DNA of 64,000 nucleotides from Actinostola sp. cb2023 (GCA_033675265.1 JAUJYZ010000844.1:91998-155997); one strand, 5' to 3'; numbered from the stretch's first letter, positions 32,967 to 43,465 are shown. Notes: generated by a model from the letters alone, not told the origin. Numbers and translations: made by a program.

Positions 32967-33175
32967 GCGGTTTGCAGAGTGAGTGATAGTTGCCGCTCTC
33001 CCAAGCGGTCCATTAATGGTCCATCCAAGTAGAGTTCTAACTGCGTAGGGTCCCTCTGAGCAACTTGGGCGGACTTCCGGTGGTTCGTGAGCTTTAGGGA
33101 CATCGTTCCCTATCAGAATATCGACTTGAGCGTCGATAGATTTCAGCTTGATTCCTGCGAGATGAGACCATCTGT

Positions 33176-34912
33176 CTACATCTGTCTGTTGTGGGATATC
33201 CTTCGTGGAAGTTTCGGTCTAGAGTATACAATTGGCAGTTCAATCAAGTTTGTTTCGTTTACGTCATAGACTTCAAGACTAACTAATGAGCTTTCTGAAG
33301 TGAAGTTTTCGTGATCCATCGTAGTCAGCGACAGAGTAGTAGGTTTCGTTATAGCTCCGAGTCTTTGTACTAGTCGTTCAGTACAAAATGAGGTGTTTGA
33401 ACCTTGGTCAAGAAATGCATAAGTCTCTATGACTTTGTCTTTGTCTTTAGCCTTTACCTTGACAGGGACTATAGCTAATCCTGTGATGGACCTACCGGCC
33501 CCAATATAGCTACAGAGTCCATTAGTAGAGTTGTTGGCGTTCTTAGATGGTTGGCGTTCGCCTTCTTCCGACGGCTTACTCAGCTGCGTCGATTCTTGTT
33601 TGGTTTGAGTTTCAGTTCTGACAGGCTTTTCCTGTTGGTGTAGAAACGTTGAGTGTTTACGAGTGAATTTGCATCCCGTAACTCTGCAGAAGCTTTCTTT
33701 CGGACACGCGTCAGATCTGTGTCCAGGGTTGAGGCAGTTATAGCACAGTCCTTTCCATCGTACAAATTTGCATCTTTCGTCGTACGATTTGTTCTTGAAA
33801 AGTTCACAGCGCGTCAAACGGTGATCTTTGCTGCAGAGATAACATCCACTGTTCCTTTCTTTCGCAACATAAGCTGAGCTTGATTCGTCTTCATGTTGTG
33901 TAGGAACAGTGTGAGGCTCAGGTTCCTCTCGCGTTGCGAAGGTTGACGCTCGTGGAAACATTGCTGTGGACTTGTGTTGTGGTTTCGTTGCTTTGCTGTT
34001 GTCGCTGCGAGTGTCGTTTATGATGCTCCCGAAGATGGGATGATTAACGGCTCTTGCCTTCTTTGTCACAAAGTCAACTACGTCATGTATTGTTACATCT
34101 CGTCGCTTTACCTCATTAATGTCGTCCGCAGTAGCTCGCAGAGAGAAAGGTAGCTTTTCGATGATCTTTCGCAGAGTATCTGGATTGTCAATTTTGCTTG
34201 TGTAACCGATCTTGGTTAGAGTGTTCTCACAACTTGCTAACAAGACTGAGTAGCGCTGAAGGGCTCGTGTGTCCTCTGCTTTGATGAGCAATTGTTCTAT
34301 TTCTATCTCTTGGCGGAGTTGTAAACTCGCAGACTCGGCTTGTAATGAAGCCTTTTTCGCACAAATCTTTAACTTTGCGCTCAAAGATGAGCTAGATCTT
34401 GAGTACTTTGAACCAGCGGAGGATGTTCGTGCGGTAGAATTTCTCTTTGACCTCCCTGAAGAAACAGAAGCAATGTTACTGACAGAATCTTCGGGTCTTA
34501 CGTTTGAGGTGTGTTCGTTCAATATGCTATCGTAGACGTCTTTAGCTGATATTATCCAACGTTCAATCGTTCTCATCGTAGAAGAGACTTTAGCTTCTTC
34601 GCTTGCATAATATTCGTTAGATTCCTCGAGATCGTATTCGTCTGAGAGTTCGGTATGATACATGTTGTGTGATTGTTTGAAGTCGATAAATGCTGATTTC
34701 AGGGCGATAACTCCCTTCCTTACTTCGTCGATGTTGTCGTAATCGTTCATGAGATTTTCCAGTTTGTGAATTCTCTTCGTAGTGACTCCTTTAGCGCTTG
34801 ATCGCTTGATTCTGAGACTGCGAATGATTTCTCTTCTTTCGTCGACTGTGGTTCTTTTCATCGTTGGGCGAGATGATCTTCTTAGAACGCTTGAACTTGA
34901 GTCTGAGTTCAT
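33176..34912 (-). CDS. BEL/Pao gag and start of aspartic protease
   Basis: 578-codon frame from ATG at 34912, starting MNSDSSSSVLRRSSRP. Residues ~30-290 are the charged, helical gag region typical of BEL/Pao (DUF1759-like), with an S/R-rich linker at ~150-180. Residues 357-420 hold cysteine/histidine knuckles: CYLCSKDHRLTRC, CYNCLNPGHRSDAC and a third CRVTGCKFTRKH. The protease begins near 475, with catalytic LDQGSNTSF at ~501. The frame stops just after PKLPRRISHNRQM because of a one-base shift; protease continues in the next frame. Gag would assemble particles and package RNA; protease would cleave the polyprotein. Confidence 0.92.
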   Translation of the reverse strand: MNSDSSSSVLRRSSRPTMKRTTVDERREIIRSLRIKRSSAKGVTTKRIHKLENLMNDYDNIDEVRKGVIALKSAFIDFKQSHNMYHTELSDEYDLEESNEYYASEEAKVSSTMRTIERWIISAKDVYDSILNEHTSNVRPEDSVSNIASVSSGRSKRNSTARTSSAGSKYSRSSSSLSAKLKICAKKASLQAESASLQLRQEIEIEQLLIKAEDTRALQRYSVLLASCENTLTKIGYTSKIDNPDTLRKIIEKLPFSLRATADDINEVKRRDVTIHDVVDFVTKKARAVNHPIFGSIINDTRSDNSKATKPQHKSTAMFPRASTFATREEPEPHTVPTQHEDESSSAYVAKERNSGCYLCSKDHRLTRCELFKNKSYDERCKFVRWKGLCYNCLNPGHRSDACPKESFCRVTGCKFTRKHSTFLHQQEKPVRTETQTKQESTQLSKPSEEGERQPSKNANNSTNGLCSYIGAGRSITGLAIVPVKVKAKDKDKVIETYAFLDQGSNTSFCTERLVQRLGAITKPTTLSLTTMDHENFTSESSLVSLEVYDVNETNLIELPIVYSRPKLPRRISHNRQM

Positions 34913-34986
34913 TCTGCTTTTCGATGAGACTCAAGAGCAAGGTTGAGTTGAGTTGAGTTGAGTTCTTGGCGTAATTTTTGAACTAA

Positions 34987-35263
34987 TGTAGATTTCAGAA
35001 CGAACCGGAGTCGTAATAGTTTGAACTCACGTTTTATTTCATCATCTTTGGTTTGACATGAGAGTAAACGAGGAAACGAGGAAACGAGGAAACGAGGAAA
35101 CGAGGAAACGAGGAAACGAGGAAACGAGGAAACGAGGAAACGAGTAAACGAGGTTCAAAAATTGTTACGCTATCGGCCTTCGACCTTCGTCCCTCGTGGT
35201 GGGAACTCAACTGATTATATTACGTATAACCATTGCCGCAAGGGCTTGTGGGTAAGAACTACA
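34987..35263 (-). repeat. 5' LTR of BEL/Pao element
   Basis: 277 bp. Contains a long run of GGAAACGA/GTAAACGA 8-bp repeats (about ten units as read on the plus strand). The rest matches the 3' LTR with no difference I could find. On the coding strand it holds GAAATAAAACG, a poly(A)-type signal, ~65 bp before the LTR end. Confidence 0.95.
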
Positions 35264-35279
35264 ACGAGGATATGGTGGC

Positions 35280-35699
35280 AATAGGCCATATGCACTAACG
35301 GGTCACGTGACCCAACTTTCTCAAATCAAGCAGCAGTGTCAGAATGAACTCCAGAAATGAAAAGAGCAGCTCGATATTAGTAAAAAGGCGAAATTTCAGC
35401 TTATAATGTTTAACACAGCAGAAATGACATGAAATATAAAATTGCAAATTTTATTAAGATTCGTATGGAAAAATGTGCTGGATGGCAAAAAATGCCATCC
35501 AATGCATTTTCCAAACAAATTATTAGAAAACACTCGATTTTATATTTCATGTCATTTCTCCTGTGTCAGACGTTATGACCTGAAATTTCGCCTTCTTACT
35601 AATATCGAGCTGCTCTTTTCATTTCTGGAGTTCATTTTGACACTGCTGCTTGATTTGAGAAAGTTGGGTCACGTGACCCGTTAGTGCATATTGCCTATT
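35280..35699. repeat. Foldback element, ~190-bp arms, GTCACGTGAC tips
   Basis: AATAGGCCATATGCACTAAC then GGGTCACGTGACCCAACTTT on the left mirrors the right end at 35699. The arms include GCAGCTCGATATTAGT and GAAATTTCAGGTCATAA-type blocks, with the centre near 35490. It starts ~12 bp beyond the BEL/Pao target duplication. Confidence 0.9.
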
Positions 35700-35735
35700 C
35701 TAAAAGAGTTTCACTCATACCTCCCCCAGACTGGT

Positions 35736-37018
35736 GATCAGGGTGTTGATGGGCAGCTGTTCTCTGGAGACCAATTAACTGTGGAGAGAGCAGTAAATGT
35801 CATTGCATCAGTAGCTAATGGCTTCACTCCAAAGGACAGGCTCGAAGGCATCAACATGCAACTTGGAGACTGGCATGCTGCTGTAAAATTGCTAAGTGTG
35901 AGTAGAGTATTATTTGCATACTGGTACAATTAATTTGTAGGGAAAGTGTGATTTGCAGAACAGCAATTACTGCCAGGCAAATACTGTTTTGGTCTCTGTC
36001 TCCAACAGATGAAACATAAGCACTATCCAACCAACATCCCCTAAATGATGTTTCAAGCGAGCAACATTGGTGAAACTCTAGAATGTTATGCAATTTAGTC
36101 TCTAGTTTGTTGTTTGTAAGTCTCTATTGCATATTTTGTGGAAAAACTCTAAAATAGTATTACCCATAATGCACCCGATATATGGATAAACTGATATTCT
36201 TGATTTACAGACTTTTTACAATTGGCTGTATATATATTATAATATATGAATAATTACCTATTTCTTTAATACTTACTGATCATCAGCTAATCTACTCAAG
36301 ATGTTTTAGTGGAAAATCGTCAGTGGACAACTGTACTATGTTTGCAGACCGTGCAATCATAAATCGGAGAAACGTCACAAGTGATGTGTCGTCATCGTAC
36401 AGACCAAACAGGGACTTTCTACAAATTGTATTTAAATCAAGGGTGATTGGAGCAGCCATGTCTGTGTTGGGATTCGAAAGTAAGTCTAGCACTCCATCCA
36501 AATACACATTGCCTGAAAACATGGCAACCCTTAGTAAGGCATCCAAGCTTCGGGTACTTCATCAGCTGTCTGCCAAGGTGGTTGACAAATTTGTTTTCAA
36601 AGACAGTGTGGCTGAGAAAATAAACAGTGTCCTTTCAGAACAGGAGAAAAGAAATGTGCTTGATAGACAGGGCTTAACTCCTGATGGGCGATTCCCGTGT
36701 CGATTACCAGGATGTGGAAGTTCCTTTAAGCAGAATGGCAAAGCGAGAAGAAACCATGAGCTTTCCCATAATCCACCAGTTCAGGTGGAAGATGAACCTT
36801 TCCCAGTTTCTGCTACAAAACTATCCCCCCCTTCAAGGCCTAAAGAGACTAAATCAAAAGATGATGCATTCAATTACAATTGTGCCCTATTAACAGATGG
36901 GTATTTATTCTTCAACTTCCTTGATGCAATTAAGGAAGGTGATGGGGATCGAATAATAAGGCAATACAAGTACTTTTTGTTATATTGCAAAGCAGATGGA
37001 ACACATAGCACCAAGTAA
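35736..37018 (+). pseudogene. DUF6589-type gene fragment (two exons)
   Basis: Exon-like block 35736-35905 encodes VDGQLFSGDQLTVERAVNVI, then FTPKDRLEGINMQLGDWHAAV, ending at a GTGAGT donor. A ~400-bp AT-rich intron follows; a TTTTAG acceptor at 36309 starts the second block: DNCTMFADRAIINRRNVTSD, FLQIVFKSRVIGAAMSVLGF, then a C-x4-C-x13-H-x3-H finger (FPCRLPGCGSSFKQNGKARR..HELSH), FNYNCALLTDGYLFFNFLDA and IKEGDGDRIIRQYKYFLL, stopping at 37018. GDQLTVERA...DRLEG...DWHA and the EGDGDR motif are hallmarks I associate with DUF6589, widespread and uncharacterised in cnidarians and molluscs. The family continues well beyond this point, so the copy is 3'-truncated where the next gene begins. Confidence 0.7.
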
Positions 37019-37546
37019 GGAGGAAATTTTAAAAGACGATACGATCAGCAAAAACCGTACCAGCGTGACGACGTCACAAATTCAATTTCGTCAAGAACGT
37101 AAGTTTATATATGTAATGCTCGAGGTGTTTATCCAGACACCTACAGGAGTAGAAGACATTCTTCCTTGAGAACAAACCTTTGTTGCTCAACTCACCATAT
37201 AATTGCACGAAAGCAAAGACTAATAAGGCTTTACTAAAACGTTTTGAGATGAAATGTAATGCAATATTGTCACAATGCAGGGACAAGATTCATTAGCTGC
37301 CAGTGTGCATTGTGTACAGATATATAAACAAATCCTGGTCCTGCTCCACTCATTGATCCTACTAAAACAATAAGAGCACCTTACAGTCAGGGTAATATTG
37401 TAGTATTCGGTCAAAATGCAGGACAGCAATGTGTAGCAATGTCACTATCTGCTTTGATATACAATAACAGACTATCAATAAACTCGCCTACTGACATTGT
37501 GCAAATAATGGATATTGGGAATCACTTGTATTCAAGCTTATCGCAA

Positions 37547-38309
37547 TAAGCCAAGTCAGAGTTTAAGGATTACCGTGATTCCTGGAACCGAATCGGGATA
37601 AAATGTGTCCGAAGTGCCTTTTTCTCCCATGTCTCTTGTATTTTTGCCGAGTTTTCTAGGAGCATTTTACACTACTTTTTCTGTACTAATAAAGTATTTT
37701 CCCTGTTTACTAGTCACATACAACTGCAAGGTAACTCTAACAGCGCTTATATGTTCATTTGAATACGATAATCCACTGAAAAACGTAGTTTAAAATCGCC
37801 CACAAGCTTACCAATCTCGAAGCGGATTGGGCTTCCTGTGTCAACTGAACGATCGTCAGTTTCACAACGTTTGGATTTCGCTTTTAAGTCATGTCTTTGT
37901 GTCGATTCTTGGCAATTTTTTCAGAAAATAATAAAGATTATGAGTTGTTTATCACTTTGTGCTATTAGTTGTCTCAAAAAAGTATCAAAAAGTTGTGTTT
38001 TGGGGCCGTAGATTGGCCGTAGTTCTCACGGCTTCACTACGTCCCGACTACGTGTATAACGAAGGGCATTTTTATCGTAAAATAGAATTTGATTAACAAA
38101 TCACACATGAGGTTGAATTAAGAAGACCTTTATGCATACCTTGGAGTATTTTCTCGGCAAAAATCGTATTCTAAGAGATGAAAATTGCTCCTAGAAAACT
38201 CGGCAAAAATACAAGAGACATGGGAGAAAAAGTCACTTCGGACACATTTTATCCCGATTCGGTTCCAGGAATCACCACGGTAATCCTTAAACTCTGACTT
38301 GGCTTATTA
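37547..38309. mobile_element. Foldback insertion in the peptidase-like pseudogene
   Basis: TAAGCCAAGTCAGAGTTTAA at the left and the inverse ending CTTGGCTTA at the right; arms ~125 bp with GATTCCTGGAACCGAATCGG and GCCGAGTTTTCTAGGAGCA. The interrupted reading frame fixes the ends: host text before it is ...TCGCAA and after it TTAGCCAGACAG. No clear target duplication remains. A GGGCTTCCTGTG motif lies in its interior (37829). Confidence 0.88.
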
Positions 38310-38599
38310 GCCAGACAGTCATTTTTAATGTTAACAGAATTGCCAACAATGCTGACAGTATTTGATACAGACTATACAGTGAAAGCTACACAAGTAATGT
38401 ACATGGTGACAACTCCATCGAGGATTATACATTTTGCATGCCCCTGGATAGAGCTTGTAGAAAACTACAACTCATTTATATTAACAATAGGATGCATTAT
38501 AGAGTGTTGGTATCTAATGTATTGGTGATGGCGGATTCAAAATATTTGATTCTCATGCTAGGGATTTATATGGTATTAGTCATCCCCAAGGTACATCTG

Positions 38600-40136
38600 G
38601 CCGGGGGGGGGGGGGGGGGGGGGGGGGAGGCGTATTCCCTTTGTCCAAGTGGTAGGGGTGATCAGCGGTCCTTTTAGGGTTGAAAATATTTCCTGTGTGG
38701 TTCGGTTCATTGCCAGATTTGGCAATATGTGTCACGTGACAAAATGGCGTCCTCTTGAGAAGAAAGGGCTCCCAGTTTTATCATAGATTGCTGCTATAAA
38801 TACACAGCTATCCCACAGTGCACTGCAGTCAAGCAATCTATTGTTATTCATATTACCGTACGTGTCTCTGTTTTGAACACACGCGTTCTCAAGTCCGACA
38901 TTTTTCGAAAGTTTTCTTCGCGATCAAGGCTTTACGTCAACCATTTTGAGCGTAATTGTACCATATATTGTAAGTTTTCTTCAGATTTGACCGGTATCGA
39001 AAAAAATCGGCCTGTAGAAATCGAAAATGTATAAGTTTCTGAATACAACTGTGAAATATTTGTTTGGGGGCACGTCGAATAACTTGGGGACATCATCATG
39101 TAAACATTGACAGTAATATCGCTAAACTCAAGGACGCCAATGGAGACGCATGTGATGTGCGATACTTGGATAATTGAATATATGGGTCGTCATTTGGACG
39201 AAGAGACATCAAAAAAGCAAGCCAGCAAAGTTTTGCTTAGTGTTGTTTTGGAAGTTGACGTGGATGTCGAAACAGAGACATGTTCGATTGGACCGATCAT
39301 GCATCACACGATTGTATTTGTCAAAGCGATGTACTTGGGATCAAACGAAAGCATGTTAGTGAAGTAAGTGACTGACACTGATAGCGCTGAAGAGACCCAG
39401 CTAGAATTGTTAATGTTGTTGTATCTAGCAGCATAGATAAGTTGTCAAGAGAAGAAGTCACTTAGGTTTAGTAGATTACTGGAAAATGTAGAGAAATGTC
39501 TCGTTTATTTAGAAGACATCGAAACAAGCGTGACAATATGCCAAAGGATTTGACAAGCGAGTTGACGAGGACAACAAATAAGGAAGGAACTGGCACAAGA
39601 GAGAAATCAGGAATAACCATAAAAGAAGAATAAAAATTGTATATTGTTGAGAAAAAACTAACTAAAATCATCTTTCGAGCAGTAAAGTTAGAAATATGAT
39701 TGCGCGAGAGCTACCGCGGTGTTGATATGACAGATTGATACCAGGTACCGGAGGTTCCTGTTGATATGGCAACATGATATCCGTGGATTTGATTGGTTAT
39801 ATCAATGCTTACAAAACATTGCCAAATCTGGCAATGAACCGAACTGTCTGATACAAAAGTCAGTTACGTAACACGAGTCCGTACCTTTTAGGGTCAATTG
39901 AAAGAACAGAAGAAAGATATTGTCCAGTCACTGATTAAACGATATCGGCACAATCACTTTTTCGCCATATATGGTCGTACCTTTTAGGGGTTGAAATCAA
40001 CATAACTTCAACAGCTCTTTTAATTTATACGTACCTTTTAGGGGTCGTTTTCAAAACCGACCGCCGATCACCCCTACCACTTGGACAAAGGGAGTACTCC
40101 CCCCCCCCCCCCCCCCCCCCCCCCCCTTCCCCCCGG
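38600..40136. mobile_element. 1.54-kb TIR element with poly(G)/poly(C) ends and 9-bp TSD
   Basis: GTACATCTG is present at 38591-38599 and 40137-40145, directly outside the element, and the host frame (PQGTS|VLLEV) closes when the insert is removed. The ends are a G run (~25) and the matching C run, then CCCTTTGTCCAAGTGGTAGG with GTGATC(A/G)GCGGTC inverted at the right. A second inverted block, TTCGGTTCATTGCCAGATTT, lies at ~38700 and ~39820. GTACCTTTTAGGG recurs three times near 39880-40040. The unique interior (38730-39800) has a TATAAATA at ~38795 and an 86-codon frame (39107-39367) that I do not recognise. The 9-bp TSD suggests Mutator-like mobilisation. Confidence 0.9.
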
Positions 40137-40433
40137 GTACATCTGTATTATTAGAGGTATCATCAATCAGTTGCTTAGTAAATTACGTCATCCATTGTCA
40201 ATAAGAGTACAGACAACTGCTTCCAATTTGTTAACTACACTACTAAAACACACTTCACCTCATTTCTTAAATAAATGGATAACTGACTACAATGAAGATG
40301 TATGATGATGATTCATTGACGCTAACTTCGAAACCATAATCTTATTCACAGTCTATCTTTTCAATTATCGCCGATCTTTTCAATATCCAACATCACATAC
40401 ATCTATGTCCTCAAAGAAAATGGAAGAAAGGGT

Positions 40434-41040
40434 TCCTCAAATTTACTTCATGTCACGGCCCCACGCACCCGCCCCGGTCCTCACATCTTGGTAGCCCGAG
40501 TAAACGCCCCCTGGCGTCTTGTTACTCGGGCCCTTCCGAAGGAAGCCCGAGTTATAAAATTGGCTTTGTTTTTATTATTATTATTATTATTATTTTTTGT
40601 TAGGCCACGGAATGCGAAGTATTTGATCATATCATTGTTCGCCGAGTCACGCTGCGATGCCTAGTTTATTTAAGCTTATATTTGTATTTGGTATATTCCT
40701 CAAATTTATTTCATGTCACGGCCCCACGCACCCACCCCGGTCCTCACATCTTGGTACGTAGCCCGAGTAAACGCCCCCTGGCGTCTTGTTACTCGGGCCC
40801 TTCCGAAGGAAGCCCGAGTTATAAAATGTCTTCTATACTTTGTACCGCTGTAATTGTGTGTTGTGGTAAGCTTATAACACTGATATATCTTTATTTTGTT
40901 GAATTTTGAAATTATTGTATAAGTAAATCACTGATTTGAATGCCCAGAATCGGCAGGAAATATTGTGCATGATTGTTCGCCGAGTCACGCTGCGATGCCT
41001 AGTTTATTTAAGCTTATATTTGTATTTGGTATAGATATAT
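40434..41040. repeat. Tandem duplication (2 x ~263 bp) with ACTCGGGC hairpins
   Basis: CCTCAAATTTACTTCATGTC at 40434 recurs at 40697 (one base different). Each copy has GTAGCCCGAGTAAACGCCCC, TGGCGTCTTGTTACTCGGGC, the hairpin ACTCGGGCCCTTCCGAAGGA / AGCCCGAGT, then a variable (ATT)n tract in the first copy. GTTCGCCGAGTCACGCTGCG marks the 3' part of both. Related hairpins occur at 42110 and 50725. Confidence 0.85.
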
Positions 41041-41724
41041 TTATGGCACCAAATAAACTATTGTCATTGTCATTTCTATGATTCGTTGAGTTTGTGAAAT
41101 CGATTTTACAAAGAAAGCATGTTCTACCGAGTCATCCATAATCACCAAAGGCTCCGTAAACAACATGGATTCTTCACAAACCTTGTTAGCAGTTCGGGAG
41201 GAAGGTTACAGCTGATATGTCGTATTGTTTTCAAAATAACCACAATAATTCATAGAGATATGGATTTATCAATCCATTACTAGTACTGCAAAGGGTTTAG
41301 AGATCTTCAGAACTTAGAACGAATCGAAGTGAGTTGATGATACATGCATGCAGTGAAGAGAACAGTTGTGAGGTTTTCACAGGACACCGAGCCAAGGTAC
41401 CTAAACCCATATTTACACTTCATCCAAACCGCACTGTTTAATCACTCTGCGATGTCTAGTTTATGTATACGCTATTTGTATTTGTATGGATATATTTATG
41501 GTACCAATTAAACTATTTTCAGCGGTCTCACCTAGTAAAGAGCACACCCAATATGAATATATTATCAGTTCGCTCTAGACGCAGGCCGGTCAAGTACGTA
41601 TGGCGGCTGCTAACGTTCTAGAAGTACACGTTCGCGTTCCTCAAGAAATAGCTTGTACAAGACGGCCCGGCCGGCTAGAGTAGAGAATACCCGTCCACTA
41701 TAATATCGTTTAAGGAATACTGCC
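41041..41724. other. Intergenic
   Basis: Includes a diverged relative (CACTCTGCGATGTCTAGTTT at ~41440) of the preceding unit's 3' part, and CGTCCACTATAATATCGTTT at 41692, repeated directly at 43117. No gene seen. Confidence 0.45.
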
Positions 41725-42012
41725 ACCGCTGTCCGCGCGGTCACACAGTCAACGAATTATAAAGAGTGTAAGATATAATATTCACTGCCACCGCGGTCCA
41801 CGGTCCCACAGTCAACGAATTATAAAGAGTGTAAGATATAATATTCACTGCCACCGCGGTCCGCGGTCCCACAGTCAACGAATTATAATAAGTGTAAGAT
41901 ATAATATCCACTGCCACCGCGGTCCACGGTCCCACAGTCAATGAATTATAATAAGTGTAAGATATAATATTCACTGCCACCGCGGTCCGCGGTCCCACAG
42001 TCAATGAATTAT
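41725..42012. repeat. ~63-bp tandem array centred on ACCGCGGTCCGCGGT
   Basis: Five units of CTGCCACCGCGGTCCGCGGT, CCCACAGTCAACGAATTATA, then AAGTGTAAGATATAATATTC. The CCGCGG core is palindromic. The inverse array is at 48755-48965, and a diverged same-orientation array at 43140-43460. A 182-codon minus frame through it is an artefact. Confidence 0.93.
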
Positions 42013-42109
42013 AATTATTGAGCCGTTCAGCGGTGTTGCCATGAGAGGAATGCAGGTTTGTAACGTACAACCACAGGGAGCCCATGCTTATTATGTGTGT
42101 ATTATTATT

Positions 42110-42186
42110 ACTCGGGCCCAGGCCGCAGGCCGCCCGAGTTAGAAAATGCGGATTTCGGTAGTAGTAGTAGTAGTAGTAGTAGTAGT
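42110..42186. repeat. ACTCGGGC hairpin and (TAG)n tract
   Basis: ACTCGGGCCCAGGCCGCAGG / CCGCCCGAGT forms the same outer stem as at 40.5 kb with a different inner sequence; (TAG)n follows at 42161-42186. Confidence 0.8.
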
Positions 42187-42499
42187 TTTGTTCGGCTTCA
42201 AAATGACGAGTATGCGACGTATTTAATCGTATCCGGAGTTTCAAGATTACTCCGCAGATTTGAAAAGATAAAGGAGACACAGGACTCAAGTAGATTATGA
42301 ATCTTAGTTTTGAAAGCAGCTGTAGATCTTCAAGCTATTAAAAGGTCAGGATTCTAGTTCATCGTTCAATGACTAGAAGTGGTAAAAGGACTAGAAGCTC
42401 GCTTAAAATATATATTTTTTTAAACAAACGCGAGGCCGTTATCGGAACCATCTGACCTATGCAACCTCAAGACGTATCATTTTCGTACTCACCGGACTA

Positions 42500-42940
42500 A
42501 TAGTCTCCCTCGTCACTCAACTGTCACTGATTGTCATGACGTCAGAGAAATTATATTGTATTGAAGAAGATGTCCTTGTTTTATTCGACGTTCGAACCGT
42601 AACTCGAACCCGAACTCGATTCCAAACTCGACGTTTCGGGATCTGAAGCTAGAGAGGGGGCCTTTACACAAACTCATCAAAATCAAATCAATTGAACTCA
42701 AAGTCAAAAGGTAATCAAATGAACTCAAAGGCAAATCAAATGAACTCGACACATACATGTATATACATAGTCTCCCTCGTCACGCAACTGTCAGTCATTG
42801 TCAGGTCTCTCCTCGCGCAGCTGACATTGTCCTTGTTCTTCAACCAACTGGCATTCATTTTCAAGTACTTCCTCGAACAACTGACATTTTCCTTTTCACA
42901 ATGCCCGAGTGAACGCTCATTGAGCGTCTTGTTATTATTG
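42500..42940. repeat. Dispersed repeat, copy related to 51290-51835
   Basis: Shares GACGTTCGAACCGTAACTCG, CGATTCCAAACTCGACGTTT, GGATCTGAAGCTAGAGAG, GTCACGCAACTGTCAGTCAT and the terminal CCCGAGTGAACGCTCATTGA / GCGTCTTGTT block with the second copy. Segment order is only partly conserved. Confidence 0.75.
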
Positions 42941-42947
42941 TTAATGT

Positions 42948-43078
42948 GTGTATTATTGCTTCGTTCTCAGAACTGATCACGGCAGGCTGTTGTCATGCAA
43001 CGCTTATAATGTGTGTATTATTGCTTCGTTCTCAGAACTGATCACGACAGTCTGTTGTCATGCAACGCTTATATAATT
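42948..43078. repeat. Direct tandem duplication of ~66 bp
   Basis: GTGTGTATTATTGCTTCGTT, CTCAGAACTGATCACG and GTTGTCATGCAACGCTTATA appear twice in a row with two substitutions. Confidence 0.9.
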
Positions 43079-43139
43079 TGTACATTCACTTCACACTGTC
43101 ACTTAGAGTAGAGAATACCCGTCCACTATAATATCGTTT

Positions 43140-43465
43140 AAAGAATACTGCTACCGCGGTCCGCGGTCCGTTGTACTACATATTAAACCTCGTATAAAGA
43201 AGACTGCTACCGCGGTCCGCGGTCCGCGGTCCGTTGTACTTCATATTAAACCTCGTATAAAGAAGACTGCTACCGCGGTCCGCGGTCCGTTGTACTACAT
43301 ATTAAACCTCGTATAAAGAAGACTGCTACCGCGGTCCGCGGTCCGTTGTACAAATTTACTACATATTAAACCACAGATAACCAAAGCATTGACTTTAATA
43401 TAACCTATAACCACAGCGCATGCAAGCATACAGTTATAATCTGCATTGCTACCGCGGTCTGCGGT
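43140..43465. repeat. CCGCGG-centred tandem array, second type
   Basis: Four to five units of GACTGCTACCGCGGTCCGCG then GTCCGTTGTACTACATATTA and AACCTCGTATAAAGAA. One unit has an extra CCGCGGTC. The last copy (43448) is diverged and followed by non-repeat DNA. Confidence 0.9.

Larger units (their letters stand above)
29235..35263 (-). mobile_element. BEL/Pao LTR retrotransposon, full length
   Basis: Two LTRs starting TGTAG and ending CTACA bound a 5.5-kb interior, with a 5-bp target duplication ACGAG at 29230-29234 and 35264-35268. Coding is on the minus strand in the order gag (zinc knuckles), protease, reverse transcriptase (YVDD), RNase H, integrase, which is the BEL/Pao order. Reading is broken at two single-base shifts, near 33,200 (within protease) and near 30,445 (between the integrase zinc domain and core). 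By eye the LTRs differ only in copy number of an 8-bp repeat, so insertion was recent. A purine-rich GGGGCCGGAA stretch on the minus strand next to 29471 is the likely polypurine tract. An (AACTC)n-like run follows the 5' LTR. Confidence 0.95.
36996..40200 (+). pseudogene. Cysteine-peptidase-like gene, interrupted by two transposons
   Basis: From ATG at 36996 one frame reads MEHIAPSKEEILKDDTISKN, then IQTPTGVEDIL. After stops and shifts, ~37,280-37,545 gives GQDSLAASVHCVQIYKQIL, then YSQGNIVVFGQNAGQQCVAM and DIVQIMDIGNHLYSSLSQ. The text breaks at a foldback insert (37547-38309) and resumes in the expected frame at 38310 with LARQSFLMLTELPTMLTVFD. Later shifted parts show CMPLDRA, ENYNSFILTIGCI and FDSHARDLYG. 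At SHPQGTS a second element (38600-40136) intervenes, and VLLEVSSI follows at 40144. GQQCVAMSL with a later FDSHA motif resembles papain-fold (OTU/C76-like) peptidases; catalytic assignment is inferred. Several shifts and stops show it is dead. Confidence 0.65.

Noticed and set aside
29970..34535. Plus-strand frames of 60-102 codons across the BEL/Pao element
   Set aside because: Antisense shadows of the gag-pol frames.
41741..42289. 182-codon minus-strand frame
   Set aside because: Built from the 63-bp CCGCGG array and an ATT/TAG microsatellite.
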